A stretch of 64,000 nucleotides of DNA from Pseudomonas sp. BSw22131 (GTDB taxonomy: Bacteria > Pseudomonadota > Gammaproteobacteria > Pseudomonadales > Pseudomonadaceae), in NCBI RefSeq assembly GCF_026810445.1, contig NZ_CP113949.1, forward strand, positions 1,736,001 to 1,800,000, given 5' to 3'. Each line of letters starts with the position of its first letter. Within the stretch, counting starts at the first letter, position 1. Position numbers and translations under genes: made by a program. Below the pieces are notes generated by a model. That model ran no database searches and was not told the origin of the DNA. It saw only the letters and a list, made by a program, of their open reading frames with translations. Below are positions 18,007-28,195 of this stretch, piece by piece.

Positions 18007-19632
18007 TTAAACATTGAAGCGTTGCACTAGCTGACTCAGGTTGGCGGCCAGGCGCGACAGTTCGTGGCTGGAGGCGCTGGTCTGCCGGGCGCCATTGGCC
18101 GATTGCACCGACAGGTCGCGAATGTTCACCAGGTTGCGGTCCACTTCGCGGGCCACCTGGGCCTGCTCTTCGGCGGCGCTGGCAATGACCAGGTTGCGCT
18201 CGTACATTTCGCTGATGCCGCTGGTGATCTGCTCCAAAGTCGTACCGGCGCTGCGCGCCAGGTCGCGAGTGGTTTGGGCCCGCAAGCTGCTGGCCTGCAT
18301 GGAGGTCAACGCTGCGCTGGAGCCGCTGCGCATACTGCCAACCATCTGCTCGATTTCCTGGGTGGAATTCTGGGTGCGATGGGCCAGGGCCCGGACTTCA
18401 TCGGCCACCACAGCAAAGCCACGGCCGGATTCTCCTGCCCGTGCGGCCTCGATGGCCGCGTTCAGGGCCAGCAGGTTGGTCTGCTCGGCAATCGCCCGAA
18501 TCACGTCCAGCACCTTGCCGATCTCATGGGACTGCTCGGCCAGGCGCTGCACCAGCAAAGAGGTGCCTTCCACTTCGCCGGAAAGGTCACTGATAGCAGC
18601 AATGGTCTCCGAAACCCGCGCTTGACCCAACTGCGCCGATTGGTTGGAGGCCTTGGACGCCTCGGAGGTAGACACCGCGTTGCGTGCCACTTCGTCCACC
18701 GCTGCGCTCATTTCATTGACCGCCGTGGCCGCTTGTTCAATTTCGTCGTTCTGCTGTTGCAGACCACGGCCGGCCTCTTCGGTCACCGCGTTGAGCTCCT
18801 CGGCAGCAGTGGCCAATTGCGTGGACGAACCGGAAATCTCCGCCAGGGTTTCACGCAAGCGCTGTTGCATCTGTGCCAAGGCCACCTGCAGCTGGCTGAC
18901 TTCGTCGCGGCCTTGTACATCTATGGGTTTGGTCAGGTCACCTTCGGCCACATGTTGCGCGGCCTGCACCGCGGCCTTTAGCGGGCCGACGATGCTGCGG
19001 GTGAGCATCCAGGCAAGCAATACGGTAATCAGCGCCGCCAGGGCAATCACCAGCATCACCACATTCTTGGAGTCGGCGTACTGCGCTGCCGACGCTTTGC
19101 CTTCACTTTCGATGCCCTTGCCGTAAATATCGCCCAGCTCGGACAACTGCGCGCCGGTGCCGTCGACGATCGGCTTCATGTCGACCAGCAGCAGCTTGTT
19201 CAGCGCCTCGCGATTACCGCTTCGGGCCAGCGAGAACGAGTCACTCATGCTGCGCTGGTAGGCGGCGAAGTCGGTTTTGAAACGGGCGTACAGGCGCTGT
19301 TCATCGGGGGTGTCGATAAACGCCTCGTAATCGGTGATGTTCTGGGTTAGCACCTTGTTGCGCGCCTCGTACTGGCTCACGTAGGTGTCGATGTTCTTCG
19401 GGTCCGGGTCTAACGCGACCCGCAGGGAAATGGTGCGGATGCGCAGCATGTTTTCGCGGATCGCATCGACGATGCGGATGCTCGGCACCAAGTCGGTTTC
19501 GATGGCGGTGGCGCGGTCGCGGATGCTCGACATCTTGCCCAGCGAAAAGATACCCAGAAACGCTACCATCAGCGCAATCAGAGCAAACCCCAAAGCCGCT
19601 CTGGGAGCGATGTTCCAGTTGCGTAGTAGCAT
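18007..19632 (-). CDS. Methyl-accepting chemotaxis protein (four-helix-bundle sensor)
   Basis: The product has 541 residues. A first membrane helix (about 11-33), a periplasmic helical sensor of about 155 residues of the 4HB_MCP type, a second helix (about 190-212), a HAMP domain and a long cytoplasmic coiled coil follow in order. The hairpin tip that contacts CheA/CheW is intact ([20 protein letters not shown] then [19 protein letters not shown]). There is no C-terminal CheR-docking pentapeptide (it ends LVQRFNV). It signals ligand occupancy to the flagellar or a chemosensory array; the ligand is unknown. It is flanked by IS66 debris and two more receptors. Confidence 0.93.
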   Translation of the reverse strand: MLLRNWNIAPRAALGFALIALMVAFLGIFSLGKMSSIRDRATAIETDLVPSIRIVDAIRENMLRIRTISLRVALDPDPKNIDTYVSQYEARNKVLTQNITDYEAFIDTPDEQRLYARFKTDFAAYQRSMSDSFSLARSGNREALNKLLLVDMKPIVDGTGAQLSELGDIYGKGIESEGKASAAQYADSKNVVMLVIALAALITVLLAWMLTRSIVGPLKAAVQAAQHVAEGDLTKPIDVQGRDEVSQLQVALAQMQQRLRETLAEISGSSTQLATAAEELNAVTEEAGRGLQQQNDEIEQAATAVNEMSAAVDEVARNAVSTSEASKASNQSAQLGQARVSETIAAISDLSGEVEGTSLLVQRLAEQSHEIGKVLDVIRAIAEQTNLLALNAAIEAARAGESGRGFAVVADEVRALAHRTQNSTQEIEQMVGSMRSGSSAALTSMQASSLRAQTTRDLARSAGTTLEQITSGISEMYERNLVIASAAEEQAQVAREVDRNLVNIRDLSVQSANGARQTSASSHELSRLAANLSQLVQRFNV

Positions 19633-19749
19633 GATGACCCCGTTGTGATCGGCAGATGTTCTAGTTGTAAGACAACTGTATCGGCCGGGGATGGCGAGGC
19701 TTTAAGGGGGGGATTTGGCCAGGAAGGTCTTTGTAGGGATCTAATGACA

Positions 19750-20018
19750 CTAAACTGGGTCCGCAAGAGCCAGTTCGCGTTCGATGGCGCCGATGAGCTG
19801 AAGTTGGCAGCCGCATGCGCACTGGGTATTTTCGGGTTCGTGACGGATCACGGTGCGCGGAAACTGTGGCGGCAACGGTGCATGCTTGGGCTGTTGACAC
19901 GGTTTGGCCGGCAGGACTGGCGTGTTTACCGCTTTCAGCTCTGCTTCAATAGCCGCGATGTCGGTGTCTATCAGGCCTTCAAGAAGACTGCCCGTTTGCG
20001 CCCGGCCAAGTCATCTAC
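19750..20018 (-). mobile_element. IS66 tnpC N-terminal remnant
   Basis: The minus strand reads LIDTDIAAIEAELKAVNTPV, then QFPRTVIRHEPENTQCACGC and QLQLIGAIERELALADPV before a stop at 19750-19752. This is collinear with tnpC at 20605-20790 (LIDTDIAAIEAELQALQ, FPRTLIHHEPDNTYCPCG) but on the opposite strand and from a different allele. Confidence 0.8.
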
Positions 20019-20098
20019 CCAGCCCCGCAAAGCCAAGACATGGTGTGCACTTAAAAATTTAAGTGGGCACCAGTTCTAGCCTTTTAAGCGGGTATTTC
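20019..20098. other. Palindromic A+T-rich junction between two IS66 remnants
   Basis: CACTTAAAAATTTAAGTG at about 20048-20065 is a near-perfect palindrome between the oppositely oriented tnpC and tnpA remnants. It could mark an old element end. Confidence 0.4.
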
Positions 20099-20370
20099 AT
20101 GCAGCCACAACGCCGTTCCTATTCAAGTCCTTCAAAGCCCAGGTCATTCAAGAGTATGCCCAGCCCGGTGTTTCGATTGGCAGCATCGCACTCAGCCATA
20201 ACCTCAACGCAAACCTCGTCCACAAATGGATTCGCCTGCACGCGCAGAAAAGCACAGCACTGCAACCTGCATTTATTCTGTTACCCGTATCGCTGGCCGG
20301 GGCACGCTCGCACGCATCATCAAATATCAGGGTTGAGATGCAGCACCCGCGCGGCACCGTCACGTCATAG
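20099..20370 (+). pseudogene. IS66 tnpA (accessory HTH protein), frameshifted
   Basis: ATG 20099 opens MQPQRRSYS, then a one-base loss near 20125 moves the rest (FKSFKAQVIQEYAQPGVSIG then SIALSHNLNANLVHKWI) into the next frame, which ends at 20370. The family's full N-terminal DNA-binding helix pair is recognisable across the break. Confidence 0.75.
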
Positions 20371-20428
20371 TGAACTGACCCAGTGAAAGTGCTGCTGCCT
20401 GCGCAACCTTTCTTCGAGACCTTCTGCG

Positions 20429-21586
20429 ATGATTCGCATCGACTCCATCTGGCTCGCCACTGAGCCGATGGACATGCGCGCGGGTACCGAAGCGGCGTTA
20501 GCCAAGGTGATCGCGGTGTTCGGTGCGGCGCAGCCGCAATGTGCTGATCTGTTCGCTAGACGCAGCGAGCAGATGAATCCTGAGCAGGCCAGTTTGCTCG
20601 ATGATCTGATCGATACCGATATCGCGGCGATTGAAGCAGAGCTTCAAGCCTTGCAAACAGTGCTGGCTCCGACCGAGAAAAAGCAAAAGCCCAAACGCAC
20701 TGCTTTGCCGGCAGAGTTTCCACGCACACTGATCCATCACGAACCGGACAATACTTACTGCCCATGCGGCCGCGCCCTCAAGCTCATCGGCGAGGACGTC
20801 AGCGAGAAACTGGACTACACGCCCGGCGTGTTTACCGTCGAACGCCATGTGCGTGGCAAATGGGCCTGGCGATTCCCCGCTCAACCTTGGCTCAATGGGG
20901 TGGCGTGACTGGGGTTCAGTTGCAGCCGCTGGTGGATGCGCTGCGCGAAGTGGTACTCGGGCAGCAGGTTATTCATGCCGATGAAACACCCGTGCACATG
21001 CTCATGCCGGGAACAAAGAAAACTCACCGTTTCCTATGTTTGGGCCTACGCCACCAGCCAGTTCTGCGAAACAGCAGCTGTTGTTTATGACTTTAGCCCT
21101 GGCCGCGCCGGCGAGGATGCTCGCAACTTCCTGCAAGACTGGAGGGGCCAGCAGGTCTGTGACGATTTTGCCGGTTACAAATCCAGCTTCGAACTTGGCG
21201 TGACCGAGATTGGGTGCATGGCTCATGCACGGCGCGAATTCCTTGAGCTGCACGCTACGAATAAAAGCATGCTTGCCGAGCAAGCCCTGCGCTACCTCGA
21301 TGACGGGGCCTTACCCATAGACAATAACCGGGCGGAGAGCCAGATCCGGCCTTGGGCTCTTGGGCGCACGAACTGGCTCTGCGCTGGATCTCTGCGCAGC
21401 GGCAAACGGGCGGCGGCAATCATGAGCCTGATGCAGGCTGCGCGAATGAATGGTCATGATCCGTATGCCTATCTGAAGGACATTCTCACGCGACTGCCGA
21501 CGCAGCGGGCGAGTGACAGTGACGAGTTGCTGCCGCACATGTGGAAACCAGTTTCGCTACGCAAAATTGTTCTCGCTGCCGAGTGA
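20429..21586 (+). pseudogene. IS66 tnpB'-tnpC' fusion and tnpC remainder
   Basis: Residues 1-45 (MIRIDSIWLATEPMDMRAGT and on to LFARR) are the start of TnpB. The frame then continues as the TnpC N-terminus (MNPEQASLLDDLIDTDIAAI) with its CPCG zinc-binding piece, and ends at 20908. A second frame carries LAIPRSTLAQWGGVTGVQLQ and the VIHADETPVHML DDE-type segment. A third (to 21586) carries YVWAYATSQFCETAAVVYDF through to LLPHMWKPV. The catalytic C-terminal part lacks about 70 residues where ALRY joins LDDGALPIDNN. Confidence 0.85.
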
Positions 21587-21770
21587 GCAGTTGAGTCCGT
21601 AACGTATTCAGCCTTCGACTTGATGCTCTGAATTGACAAGGGTCACATTCAGATACATGTTTTTTTCCTTTCAAAACTCGCGTTCATTGACTACTTTCAT
21701 TTTGGCGACGAGCGGCGCTTCAGGTCTGTTCAGAAGCGTCGAGAGAGATAAAACGACGAGAGATTTCCCT

Positions 21771-23399
21771 ATGGTACTGCGCAAGCTCAATCTCGCTCCA
21801 CGCTCGGCTCTGTGCTTCGGGTTCTTTTGCCTAATGATTATTGCGTTGGGGATCATCGCCCTTAAGCAGATGGCAAGTTTGAACGCTTCTGAAAAATTCG
21901 TAGAAACCAACGTAGTGCCTAGCATATCTTTACTGGGAACGATTGACAGGGAGTTTATAAGTATTAGAGGCAGCAACGCGCGGTTGCGTAATCCTGTCGA
22001 GCCAGAAAATCGTAAAACTCAAGCACTTGAGGACGTAAGGAAAGCCCGCGCAAGCATCCAAGAAACACTTTCGACGCTTGAGCCGCACATAGTCACTGCG
22101 ATGGGAAAACAGGTTTTTGGTGAGTTGTCCCAAAGCTATGCCACTTATCAAAAAATACAGGATCAATACCTGTCATTTATTTCTTCGGGCAGTCTTGATG
22201 ACGCTGTGAAATTATCTAACGAAGCGATGAAGCAATCGGCAGACGCTGTTGAGCGTGACATAAAAAAACTTATTGAACTGAACACTAAAAAAGCTAAAGA
22301 AGCAGGCGAGGACGCTACTCTCATCTACGACCAGGCCAAAATTGTTGTTGGCGCCTTTATCTTGGTCGGCACATTGGCTGCAATTACTCTCGCTCTGATG
22401 TATACCCGCAGCGTGACTAGCCCGGTTAGCCAGTCACTGGCCATCGCTGAGCGTATTGCCAAAAACGATCTCAGCGAGGTCATTGAGGTGCAAGGAAGCG
22501 ACGAAGTTGCCAGGCTCATGGAGGCTTTGAAAGCCATGCAGCAAGGTCTGCGAGGTACGCTTTCTTTGATATCAGATTCGTCTAACCAGCTAGCATCGAC
22601 TTCTGAAGAAATGCATGTCGTCACTGAGGATGCTAATAAAGGCATGCTTCGTCAGAATAACGAGGTCGAGATGGCCGCTACTGCCGTCACCGAGATGAGC
22701 GCAGCCGTAGAAGAAGTGGCCAGAAATGCCTCAGCAGCCTCCGAAGCGGCCACTCGATCCAACTCCGCCGCATTGGCAGGTCGTGCACGCGTAGATGAAA
22801 CCGTTCAGGCCATCAGCTTAATGGTCGCAACTGTTGAAGACGCTTCTCAGGAAGTACAAGGGCTCGCCGTGATGGCGACCGACATCAGCAAGGTTCTGGA
22901 TGTGATACGGGCTATCGCCGAGCAGACCAATCTTCTTGCGTTGAATGCTGCAATCGAAGCCGCTCGTGCCGGTGAGGCAGGTCGAGGCTTCGCGGTGGTG
23001 GCGGATGAAGTAAGGGCTTTGGCTCATCGTACGCAGCAGTCAACCAGTGAGATTGAACAGATGATCAGCTCGATTCAGAAAGGCACTGGAGCGGCTGTTT
23101 CGGCAATGACTCACACCAACGCCCAAGCTCAGAGAACTCTTGACACCGCTCAAGGCGCCGGTACCGCTTTGGTGGAAATCACCGAATCCATTGACAATAT
23201 CACTGAGCGCAATGTCTTGATCGCAACGGCGTCTGAAGAGCAGGCCCAAGTTGCCAGGGAGGTGGATCGCAGCCTTGTCAGCATACGAGACCTATCAAAT
23301 CAAGCTTCAGAGGGGTCTAGCCAGACCGCTCTTGCAACGTCTGAACTGACCAAGCTCGCGGTCGAATTGAATCGGCTGGTGAAGCAGTTTCATATGTAG
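21771..23399 (+). CDS. Methyl-accepting chemotaxis protein (four-helix-bundle sensor)
   Basis: With ATG 21771 the receptor has 542 residues. The frame opens earlier, at 21633, but homology to the receptor at 18007-19632 starts at [19 protein letters not shown]. The layout is the same: first helix about 11-33, periplasmic 4HB-type bundle, second helix about 192-214, HAMP, signalling hairpin [20 protein letters not shown]. No docking pentapeptide is present (it ends RLVKQFHM). The sensor half has diverged strongly from its neighbour, so ligands probably differ. Its base composition is lower in GC than the 18-kb receptor, suggesting separate histories. It lies directly downstream of the IS66 remnant. 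Confidence 0.92.
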   Translation: MVLRKLNLAPRSALCFGFFCLMIIALGIIALKQMASLNASEKFVETNVVPSISLLGTIDREFISIRGSNARLRNPVEPENRKTQALEDVRKARASIQETLSTLEPHIVTAMGKQVFGELSQSYATYQKIQDQYLSFISSGSLDDAVKLSNEAMKQSADAVERDIKKLIELNTKKAKEAGEDATLIYDQAKIVVGAFILVGTLAAITLALMYTRSVTSPVSQSLAIAERIAKNDLSEVIEVQGSDEVARLMEALKAMQQGLRGTLSLISDSSNQLASTSEEMHVVTEDANKGMLRQNNEVEMAATAVTEMSAAVEEVARNASAASEAATRSNSAALAGRARVDETVQAISLMVATVEDASQEVQGLAVMATDISKVLDVIRAIAEQTNLLALNAAIEAARAGEAGRGFAVVADEVRALAHRTQQSTSEIEQMISSIQKGTGAAVSAMTHTNAQAQRTLDTAQGAGTALVEITESIDNITERNVLIATASEEQAQVAREVDRSLVSIRDLSNQASEGSSQTALATSELTKLAVELNRLVKQFHM

Positions 23400-23837
23400 G
23401 GGTGCCAGTGCGCGTGCGAGAGAAATGTGCTCAGTTGACGGTACCAGGCTGCGAAACTAGAGCATGCGTCCACGCATCACTCTGTGCGTGATTAAACCGG
23501 CTGCCATTTATGTAGCCGTAACTGATCGATTTCCCTCGCCCGCTGCTTCCTGCCTCGACGGCGTAAATCCGGCGCTGGATCAGCGACCTCGCTTTCGATT
23601 TCGTACCGTAACTGGATATAGCGCAATGCTTGCTCGGCGAGCGTGCTCTTGCTGGTGATATGGAGTTCGAAGGGCTTGCGTCGCGCATGGACAACCTGGG
23701 CTTTGCAGGATTTTGAGTAGAGCCACATATTTGCGAGCTTAGGCTCTAATAACGGTAGGACTATGCCGATAAAGTGATGGGCAACGCTTGCACGGTACGA
23801 TTTTAAATCCGACTCTCTGGGTTAAAGGATAACAAGT
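23400..23837. other. Intergenic region holding an IS66 mosaic remnant
   Basis: Apart from the minus-strand IS66 piece at 23492-23728, no gene is seen. The segment 23729-23837 should carry the promoter of the next receptor; AAAGGAT precedes its ATG at 23838. Confidence 0.4.
23492..23728 (-). mobile_element. IS66 mosaic remnant (tnpA start fused to two tnpC pieces)
   Basis: One minus-strand frame reads YSKSCKAQVV (tnpA N-terminus), then HARRKPFELHITSKSTLAEQ ALRYIQ (middle of tnpC), then REIDQLRLHKWQPV (tnpC C-terminus). Two internal deletions therefore joined three distant parts of an IS66 element without breaking the frame. Confidence 0.75.
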
Positions 23838-25451
23838 ATGACGATCAAACTACGCTTGTTTCTGTTCATTGCGACCGGACTGGTCACCGCATTGGTTATG
23901 AGCCTATCCAGTTATCTGGGAAATACCCGGACGGGCAGCGCCATTCAGGAGAATGAGATCAGCATGACGGTGCTGCGCAATCACATGGAAGCCGACATGA
24001 TGCACGATGCGCTGCGCGCCGATGTGTTGTCGGCGATGTTGGTGGGGCTGGGTAAAAGCATCACTACCAGGGCCGAGGTCAGCACTTCGCTGAAGGAGCA
24101 TGCCGAGCACTTCCGCCAGGTGCTAGGGGACAATCTCAAGCTGCCTCTGGACGATACCCTCAGGATGAGCCTGGATAAGATCCGCCCCAGCCTTGAAACC
24201 TACATAGGTGCCGGTGAACGCATCGTCGCGTTGGCCCTGGACAATCCCGACGCCGCTCGCGGGGAACTGGAGAGCTTCAACAAGGCGTTCACCCTTCTTG
24301 AAGATCAAATGAAGAGCCTGAGTGAGCTGATCGAAAACAAAACCCAACAAACCAGTATGGAAACTCGGGATGCTATCAGCACCGCCAACTTCACCTTAGG
24401 CACGGTGCTGATCGTCAGTGTCTTGCTACTCCTGGCCCAAGGCCGCTGGGTAATGTTGAGCATTATGGGGCCGCTACAGGTCGCCAGCCGCATTGCCGCC
24501 AGCATCGCCCGTGGCAACTTGAGCGAGCCAATCGTTGAAACCAGTCGCAAAGACGAAGCCAGTTCATTGATTCGCAACCTTGCCATTATGCAGCGGGACT
24601 TACGCAGCATGATCGAAGTGGTGCGCAGCAATGCCCAAGGCGTCAATGTCATGAGCGAGCAACTGAGCCATGGTTGCCATGAGGTGGCCAGCAGCAGCCA
24701 GCAACAAAGCGCCGCCGCCAGCACCATGGCCGCAGCAGCGATTGAAATGACCGCCAGTATTGAGGAAATCACCCGGCATGCCAGTCGTGCGCTGGATATG
24801 GCCAATCAGGCTGAAGCCTTGGCCAAGAACGGCGGCCGAGTGATTCACCAGGTGGTCAGTGACATGGATGGCATTGCTCGTTCGGCAAAGCAATCTGCCC
24901 AAGTCATCCGCACGCTCGACAAAGATTCCGAGGCGATCTTCAGCATTATTCAGGTGATCAAGGGGATCGCCGACCAAACAAACCTGTTGGCTCTGAATGC
25001 CGCGATTGAAGCCGCTCGTGCCGGCGAGCAGGGTCGTGGTTTTGCGGTGGTCGCGGATGAAGTGCGCAGCCTGGCTGGACGCACCAGCGCCTCGACTCAA
25101 GAGATCGCCAGCATGGTCGGGCGCATCCAGCAAAGCACCCGGGAAGCGGTCACCAGTATGGAAGAGGGTGTTGCTCAAGTGGACAAAGGCATGGTTGTAA
25201 CCGCCGATGTCGAGCGGGCCATTCGCGATATTCTTCAGGCCACTCTGAACACCACTGAGTTGGTCAACGATATCTCCCGCACCATCAGTGAGCAGAGCCT
25301 TGCCAGCAACGAAATCGCCCATCAAGTGGAGATGATTGCCGGTACGTCGGAGGCTAATAGCAAAGTGATCGGAAAGACGGCTTCGACGACGGACGAGCTG
25401 TCCACGTTGGCGGGGATGTTATCGCAGTCTGTGGATCGCTTCCGACTTTGA
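23838..25451 (+). CDS. Methyl-accepting chemotaxis protein with long periplasmic helical sensor
   Basis: The receptor has 537 residues and belongs to a different branch from the other two. A first membrane helix (about 7-28) leads to a helical periplasmic domain of about 155 residues, a second helix (about 187-208), HAMP (NLSEPIVETSRKDEASSL) and the signalling hairpin [20 protein letters not shown]. The ligand-binding part (HMEADMMHDALRADVLSAML) resembles helical-bimodular or 4HB sensors of receptors for organic acids, but this is weak. It ends SVDRFRL without a CheR pentapeptide. AAAGGAT at about 23825 supports the ATG at 23838. Confidence 0.92.
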   Translation: MTIKLRLFLFIATGLVTALVMSLSSYLGNTRTGSAIQENEISMTVLRNHMEADMMHDALRADVLSAMLVGLGKSITTRAEVSTSLKEHAEHFRQVLGDNLKLPLDDTLRMSLDKIRPSLETYIGAGERIVALALDNPDAARGELESFNKAFTLLEDQMKSLSELIENKTQQTSMETRDAISTANFTLGTVLIVSVLLLLAQGRWVMLSIMGPLQVASRIAASIARGNLSEPIVETSRKDEASSLIRNLAIMQRDLRSMIEVVRSNAQGVNVMSEQLSHGCHEVASSSQQQSAAASTMAAAAIEMTASIEEITRHASRALDMANQAEALAKNGGRVIHQVVSDMDGIARSAKQSAQVIRTLDKDSEAIFSIIQVIKGIADQTNLLALNAAIEAARAGEQGRGFAVVADEVRSLAGRTSASTQEIASMVGRIQQSTREAVTSMEEGVAQVDKGMVVTADVERAIRDILQATLNTTELVNDISRTISEQSLASNEIAHQVEMIAGTSEANSKVIGKTASTTDELSTLAGMLSQSVDRFRL

Positions 25452-25631
25452 CTTCATTTGCTCAAAGCTTCATGTCCGCCTCCGGTGTTGGCGAGCATGG
25501 CGCTGGGCGATGAGACGGCATCTGCGCAAAGGAACACAGCGTAGATCACTTGGCCGGACGGTTACGTAAAAAAGCACTGCGGGTGGCTTTCGCAGCTTAA
25601 CTTCCGGCTCTATCAGTTCGTGTATTTTGTT

Positions 25632-26498
25632 TTAGTGGCCCCTGACGTCGCGAGCAGGTGGAGCGCCAAACATCCGCGCATATTCACGGGTAAATTGCGA
25701 CAGGCTTTCATAGCCAACCGCCAAGGCGACGCTGGCAACATGACCAGGTTCGGCGAAGAGCCTGCGACGGGCTTCATAGAGCCTGAGATGCTTTTGGTAC
25801 TGGAGCGGAGACATGCCCGTGCTTGCCTTGAAGCTCCGATGGAAAGACGATGGGCTCATGTTGGCCAGATTGGCCAGATGTGCCACGCGCAAAGCGGTGG
25901 AGTAGTTTGCCTTGATCCAGTCTAAGGCCTTCCTTATTCGTGAAAACCGACTGTCGATGCTGGCCACTTGTCGCAGGACCGCACCTTGCGGGCCGCGCAA
26001 CAAACGAAAGAGGATCTCCCGCTCCAGCAATGGAGCCATGACCGCAACCTCATCTGGCCGCTCCATCAGGCGCAGCATGCGGAACCAGGCGTCGATTAGG
26101 TCTTCGCTGGCCTGACTGACGCAGAAGCTTCGCTCTTCTGGCGTTTCATCAAGCCCTTGCGCATCGCGTAGCAGGTCAGCCACCACCGAACGGTCAAAGG
26201 TCAAGCGTACCGCGAGGTAGGGAGCGCTGGCGCTTGCCTGGACGATCTCCCCGATTACAGGGACATCAATGGAGGCGATGAAGGTATGTCCGGCGGTATA
26301 GCGCAGGACTTGGCTCCCAATGACGAGCCGCTTTTCACCCTGCAGGATTAGGCTAACGATGGGCTGGTAGATCTCTGGGGCAAGCTGGGTAGGCGCGCAG
26401 ACCTTCAGGATGTCAACACGCGGCATGCCAGTCAGTGTCAGCACGCCGGTAGCGCGCTGCTCAACAAACGATTTAATGACCCTGATGACGTCGCGCAT
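25632..26498 (-). CDS. AraC-family regulator (AraC_N type)
   Basis: With ATG 26498 the protein has 288 residues; the frame is open to 26633, but that would overlap the promoter and start of the divergent gene. The N-terminal domain (VCAPTQLAPEIYQPIVSLIL, QGEKRLVIGSQVLRY) is the AraC_N effector-binding fold. The C-terminal part has the two HTH motifs, ending in VGYESLSQFTREYARMFGAP. Divergent orientation to the short-chain dehydrogenase gene, with about 160 bp between them, suggests that it controls that gene, a common arrangement for this AraC subgroup. Confidence 0.85.
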   Translation of the reverse strand: MRDVIRVIKSFVEQRATGVLTLTGMPRVDILKVCAPTQLAPEIYQPIVSLILQGEKRLVIGSQVLRYTAGHTFIASIDVPVIGEIVQASASAPYLAVRLTFDRSVVADLLRDAQGLDETPEERSFCVSQASEDLIDAWFRMLRLMERPDEVAVMAPLLEREILFRLLRGPQGAVLRQVASIDSRFSRIRKALDWIKANYSTALRVAHLANLANMSPSSFHRSFKASTGMSPLQYQKHLRLYEARRRLFAEPGHVASVALAVGYESLSQFTREYARMFGAPPARDVRGH

Positions 26499-26657
26499 AG
26501 CGTGGTATTTGCCAGATCCCAATGACTGATCAAAGCACGTTAGCACGAATGGGCAAATGACTGATTTGATCGCGCAAGCATCGCTCGCGGATGCGCCGTA
26601 AGATTCTGCCCATGCGCATTGACTCGCCCGCATCAGCCAAATCGAGGGAGATACTTG

Positions 26658-27389
26658 ATGGACATTAAAAATGCAGTGGTCATTGTGACCGGGGCTTCAT
26701 CCGGAATTGGAGAAGCCACTGCGCGCGCGGCCTCCCGTGCCGGCGCGCGGGTGGTGTTGCTCGCCCGTCGACAGGATCGCATCGACGCCTTGGCACAAGA
26801 ACTGGTCGATGCCTTGGCAGTGGTGTGCGATGTCACCCGGCCCGAGCAGGTGCAACACGCCATCGATACCATCATCTCGAAGTTTGGACGCATCGATGCA
26901 TTGATCAACAATGCTGGACAGGGACTGCATGCCACCATCCAAGACATCAAACTCGAGGATTTCAAAGAGCTGCTCAATCTCAACAGTGTGGCGCCACTTG
27001 CCATGATGCAGGCCGTCATCCCCTATATGCTCAAGCAAGGACGCGGAAGCATCGTCAACGTCAGCTCGGGCGCGACGCTTGCCACCTACCCAGGTTCGGC
27101 CGCGTATACCAGCTCAAAGGCTGCGCTCAACATGCTCTCGAGCGTGGCACGCTTAGAGCTGGCGGAAGCGGGTATCGCTGTTTCCGTTATGCACCCCTCT
27201 ATCACCACCACCGAGTTCTACGGCTCGGTGAAGTCGGGCCTGACGTCTGCCAAGGCACAGGAAGCCGAAACCGTTTCGTTCGCACACCCGCCAGAATGGG
27301 TGGCGGAAACGATCCTGGGGCTGATCAAAAGCGGCGCTGCACAAGCCGATCTGGTCCCAAAGGAATATGGTGGCAGTTACGAAGGTTGA
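26658..27389 (+). CDS. Short-chain dehydrogenase/reductase (SDR)
   Basis: The product has 243 residues (ATG 26658, GAGGGA 8 bases upstream; the frame opens at 26619). The classical SDR landmarks are present: the nucleotide-binding TGASSGIG at 11-18, NNAG near 85-88, Ser in NVSSGA near 137, and Tyr/Lys in AAYTSSK near 150-154. It should oxidise or reduce a small alcohol or carbonyl compound with NAD(P)(H). The substrate is unknown. The divergent AraC-type regulator is its likely controller. Confidence 0.9.
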   Translation: MDIKNAVVIVTGASSGIGEATARAASRAGARVVLLARRQDRIDALAQELVDALAVVCDVTRPEQVQHAIDTIISKFGRIDALINNAGQGLHATIQDIKLEDFKELLNLNSVAPLAMMQAVIPYMLKQGRGSIVNVSSGATLATYPGSAAYTSSKAALNMLSSVARLELAEAGIAVSVMHPSITTTEFYGSVKSGLTSAKAQEAETVSFAHPPEWVAETILGLIKSGAAQADLVPKEYGGSYEG

Positions 27390-27586
27390 ACATCTTTCGG
27401 ACAACGGGAATGGCTGCCCGCCAAACGCCAAAGTTATGTTCCAGCAGCCCTGTGCGACACCCAATCCGGGCCGATTCCTGAAGTCCGGACTCGGAGCTTG
27501 CGAGCGGCGACTTATCAAGAGGGTATCGCCAGCGTTCCGTAAACATCTCAAACGCCATCAGCACCGCCGTATGCTTGCACGCGTGC

Positions 27587-28195
27587 CTAGAAGTTATAAG
27601 GCTCGAGCTCGGAGAGCTGAGAGAGCAGTATCAGATGCTCTACAGCTTTTACTTTTTCAACCTGATCCAGAGTGGGCTCTCCTCCAAGCATCAGCGCCGG
27701 AACAAAGCCATACATTTCATCGTGGCGTAGCGTCCCCAGCTTTCTTCTCGTCGGGTTGAACAAGTCTTCTACATCGTTGGAGTCCACGTTTCTGGATACG
27801 ATAAAACCTTGAAGCTCTCTGTCCATTTCCTCGCTCGTAATTTCAAAGTCATGGATAACGCATCGAGAAAAGACGCTAGTGATCTTCAGCGAAAATCCCG
27901 TTTTCTCGCCCCACAGGTACAGGTCGCCAAACGCACCACGTGCAATAAGGTGGTAGGTGTCCCGCTCCTCAAGTTTCGTCCCTTCAATCCAGGAAGCCAC
28001 GACTCCTTCATATTCCTGCGGATTCACTAACCAAAAAATGCCATTGCCATATCCGCACCAGCCATGCTCAGCCCAATACTCCAACAGCTGATTGGGCAAT
28101 TTGCCTCTGTAGCGCTCGAGGCTTGATGCCGGAACCTCCTCCCGGTCAACAGGGCTACCAAACTTTTCTAGAAACCTGGCAAATACTTTGTCCAT
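27587..28195 (-). CDS. GAD-like/DUF1851 protein, T6SS immunity (Tdi1-like), orphan
   Basis: The 202-residue product is cytoplasmic in appearance. The N-terminal half (MDKVFARFLEKFGSPVDREE, LPNQLLEYWAEHGWCGYGNG) is a GAD-like domain. The C-terminal half (about 125-195; LFNPTRRKLGTLRHDEMYGF and VPALMLGG) is DUF1851. This two-domain layout is that of Tdi1, the Agrobacterium immunity protein against the T6SS DNase Tde1. AAAAAGGAGG lies 6 bases upstream of the ATG. No effector gene is adjacent: upstream there is only about 180 bp and then an IS3 element, so this is an orphan immunity candidate. Confidence 0.75.
   Translation of the reverse strand: MDKVFARFLEKFGSPVDREEVPASSLERYRGKLPNQLLEYWAEHGWCGYGNGIFWLVNPQEYEGVVASWIEGTKLEERDTYHLIARGAFGDLYLWGEKTGFSLKITSVFSRCVIHDFEITSEEMDRELQGFIVSRNVDSNDVEDLFNPTRRKLGTLRHDEMYGFVPALMLGGEPTLDQVEKVKAVEHLILLSQLSELEPYNF

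Larger units (their letters stand above)
20099..21590 (+). mobile_element. Degenerate IS66-family element (tnpA, tnpB and tnpC with deletions and frameshifts)
   Basis: The order tnpA (20099-20370), tnpB start (20429) and tnpC (to 21586) is that of IS66. tnpA has lost one base near 20125. tnpB is fused in frame after about 45 codons to tnpC. tnpC lacks its segment after GKWA, changes frame near 21030 and has another internal deletion at ALRY/LDDGA. None of the three genes is complete, so this copy cannot move by itself. Confidence 0.85.

Noticed and set aside
27325..27564. A 79-codon minus-strand frame between the SDR and the immunity gene
   Set aside because: It overlaps the SDR 3' end, has no ribosome binding site and no recognisable motif.
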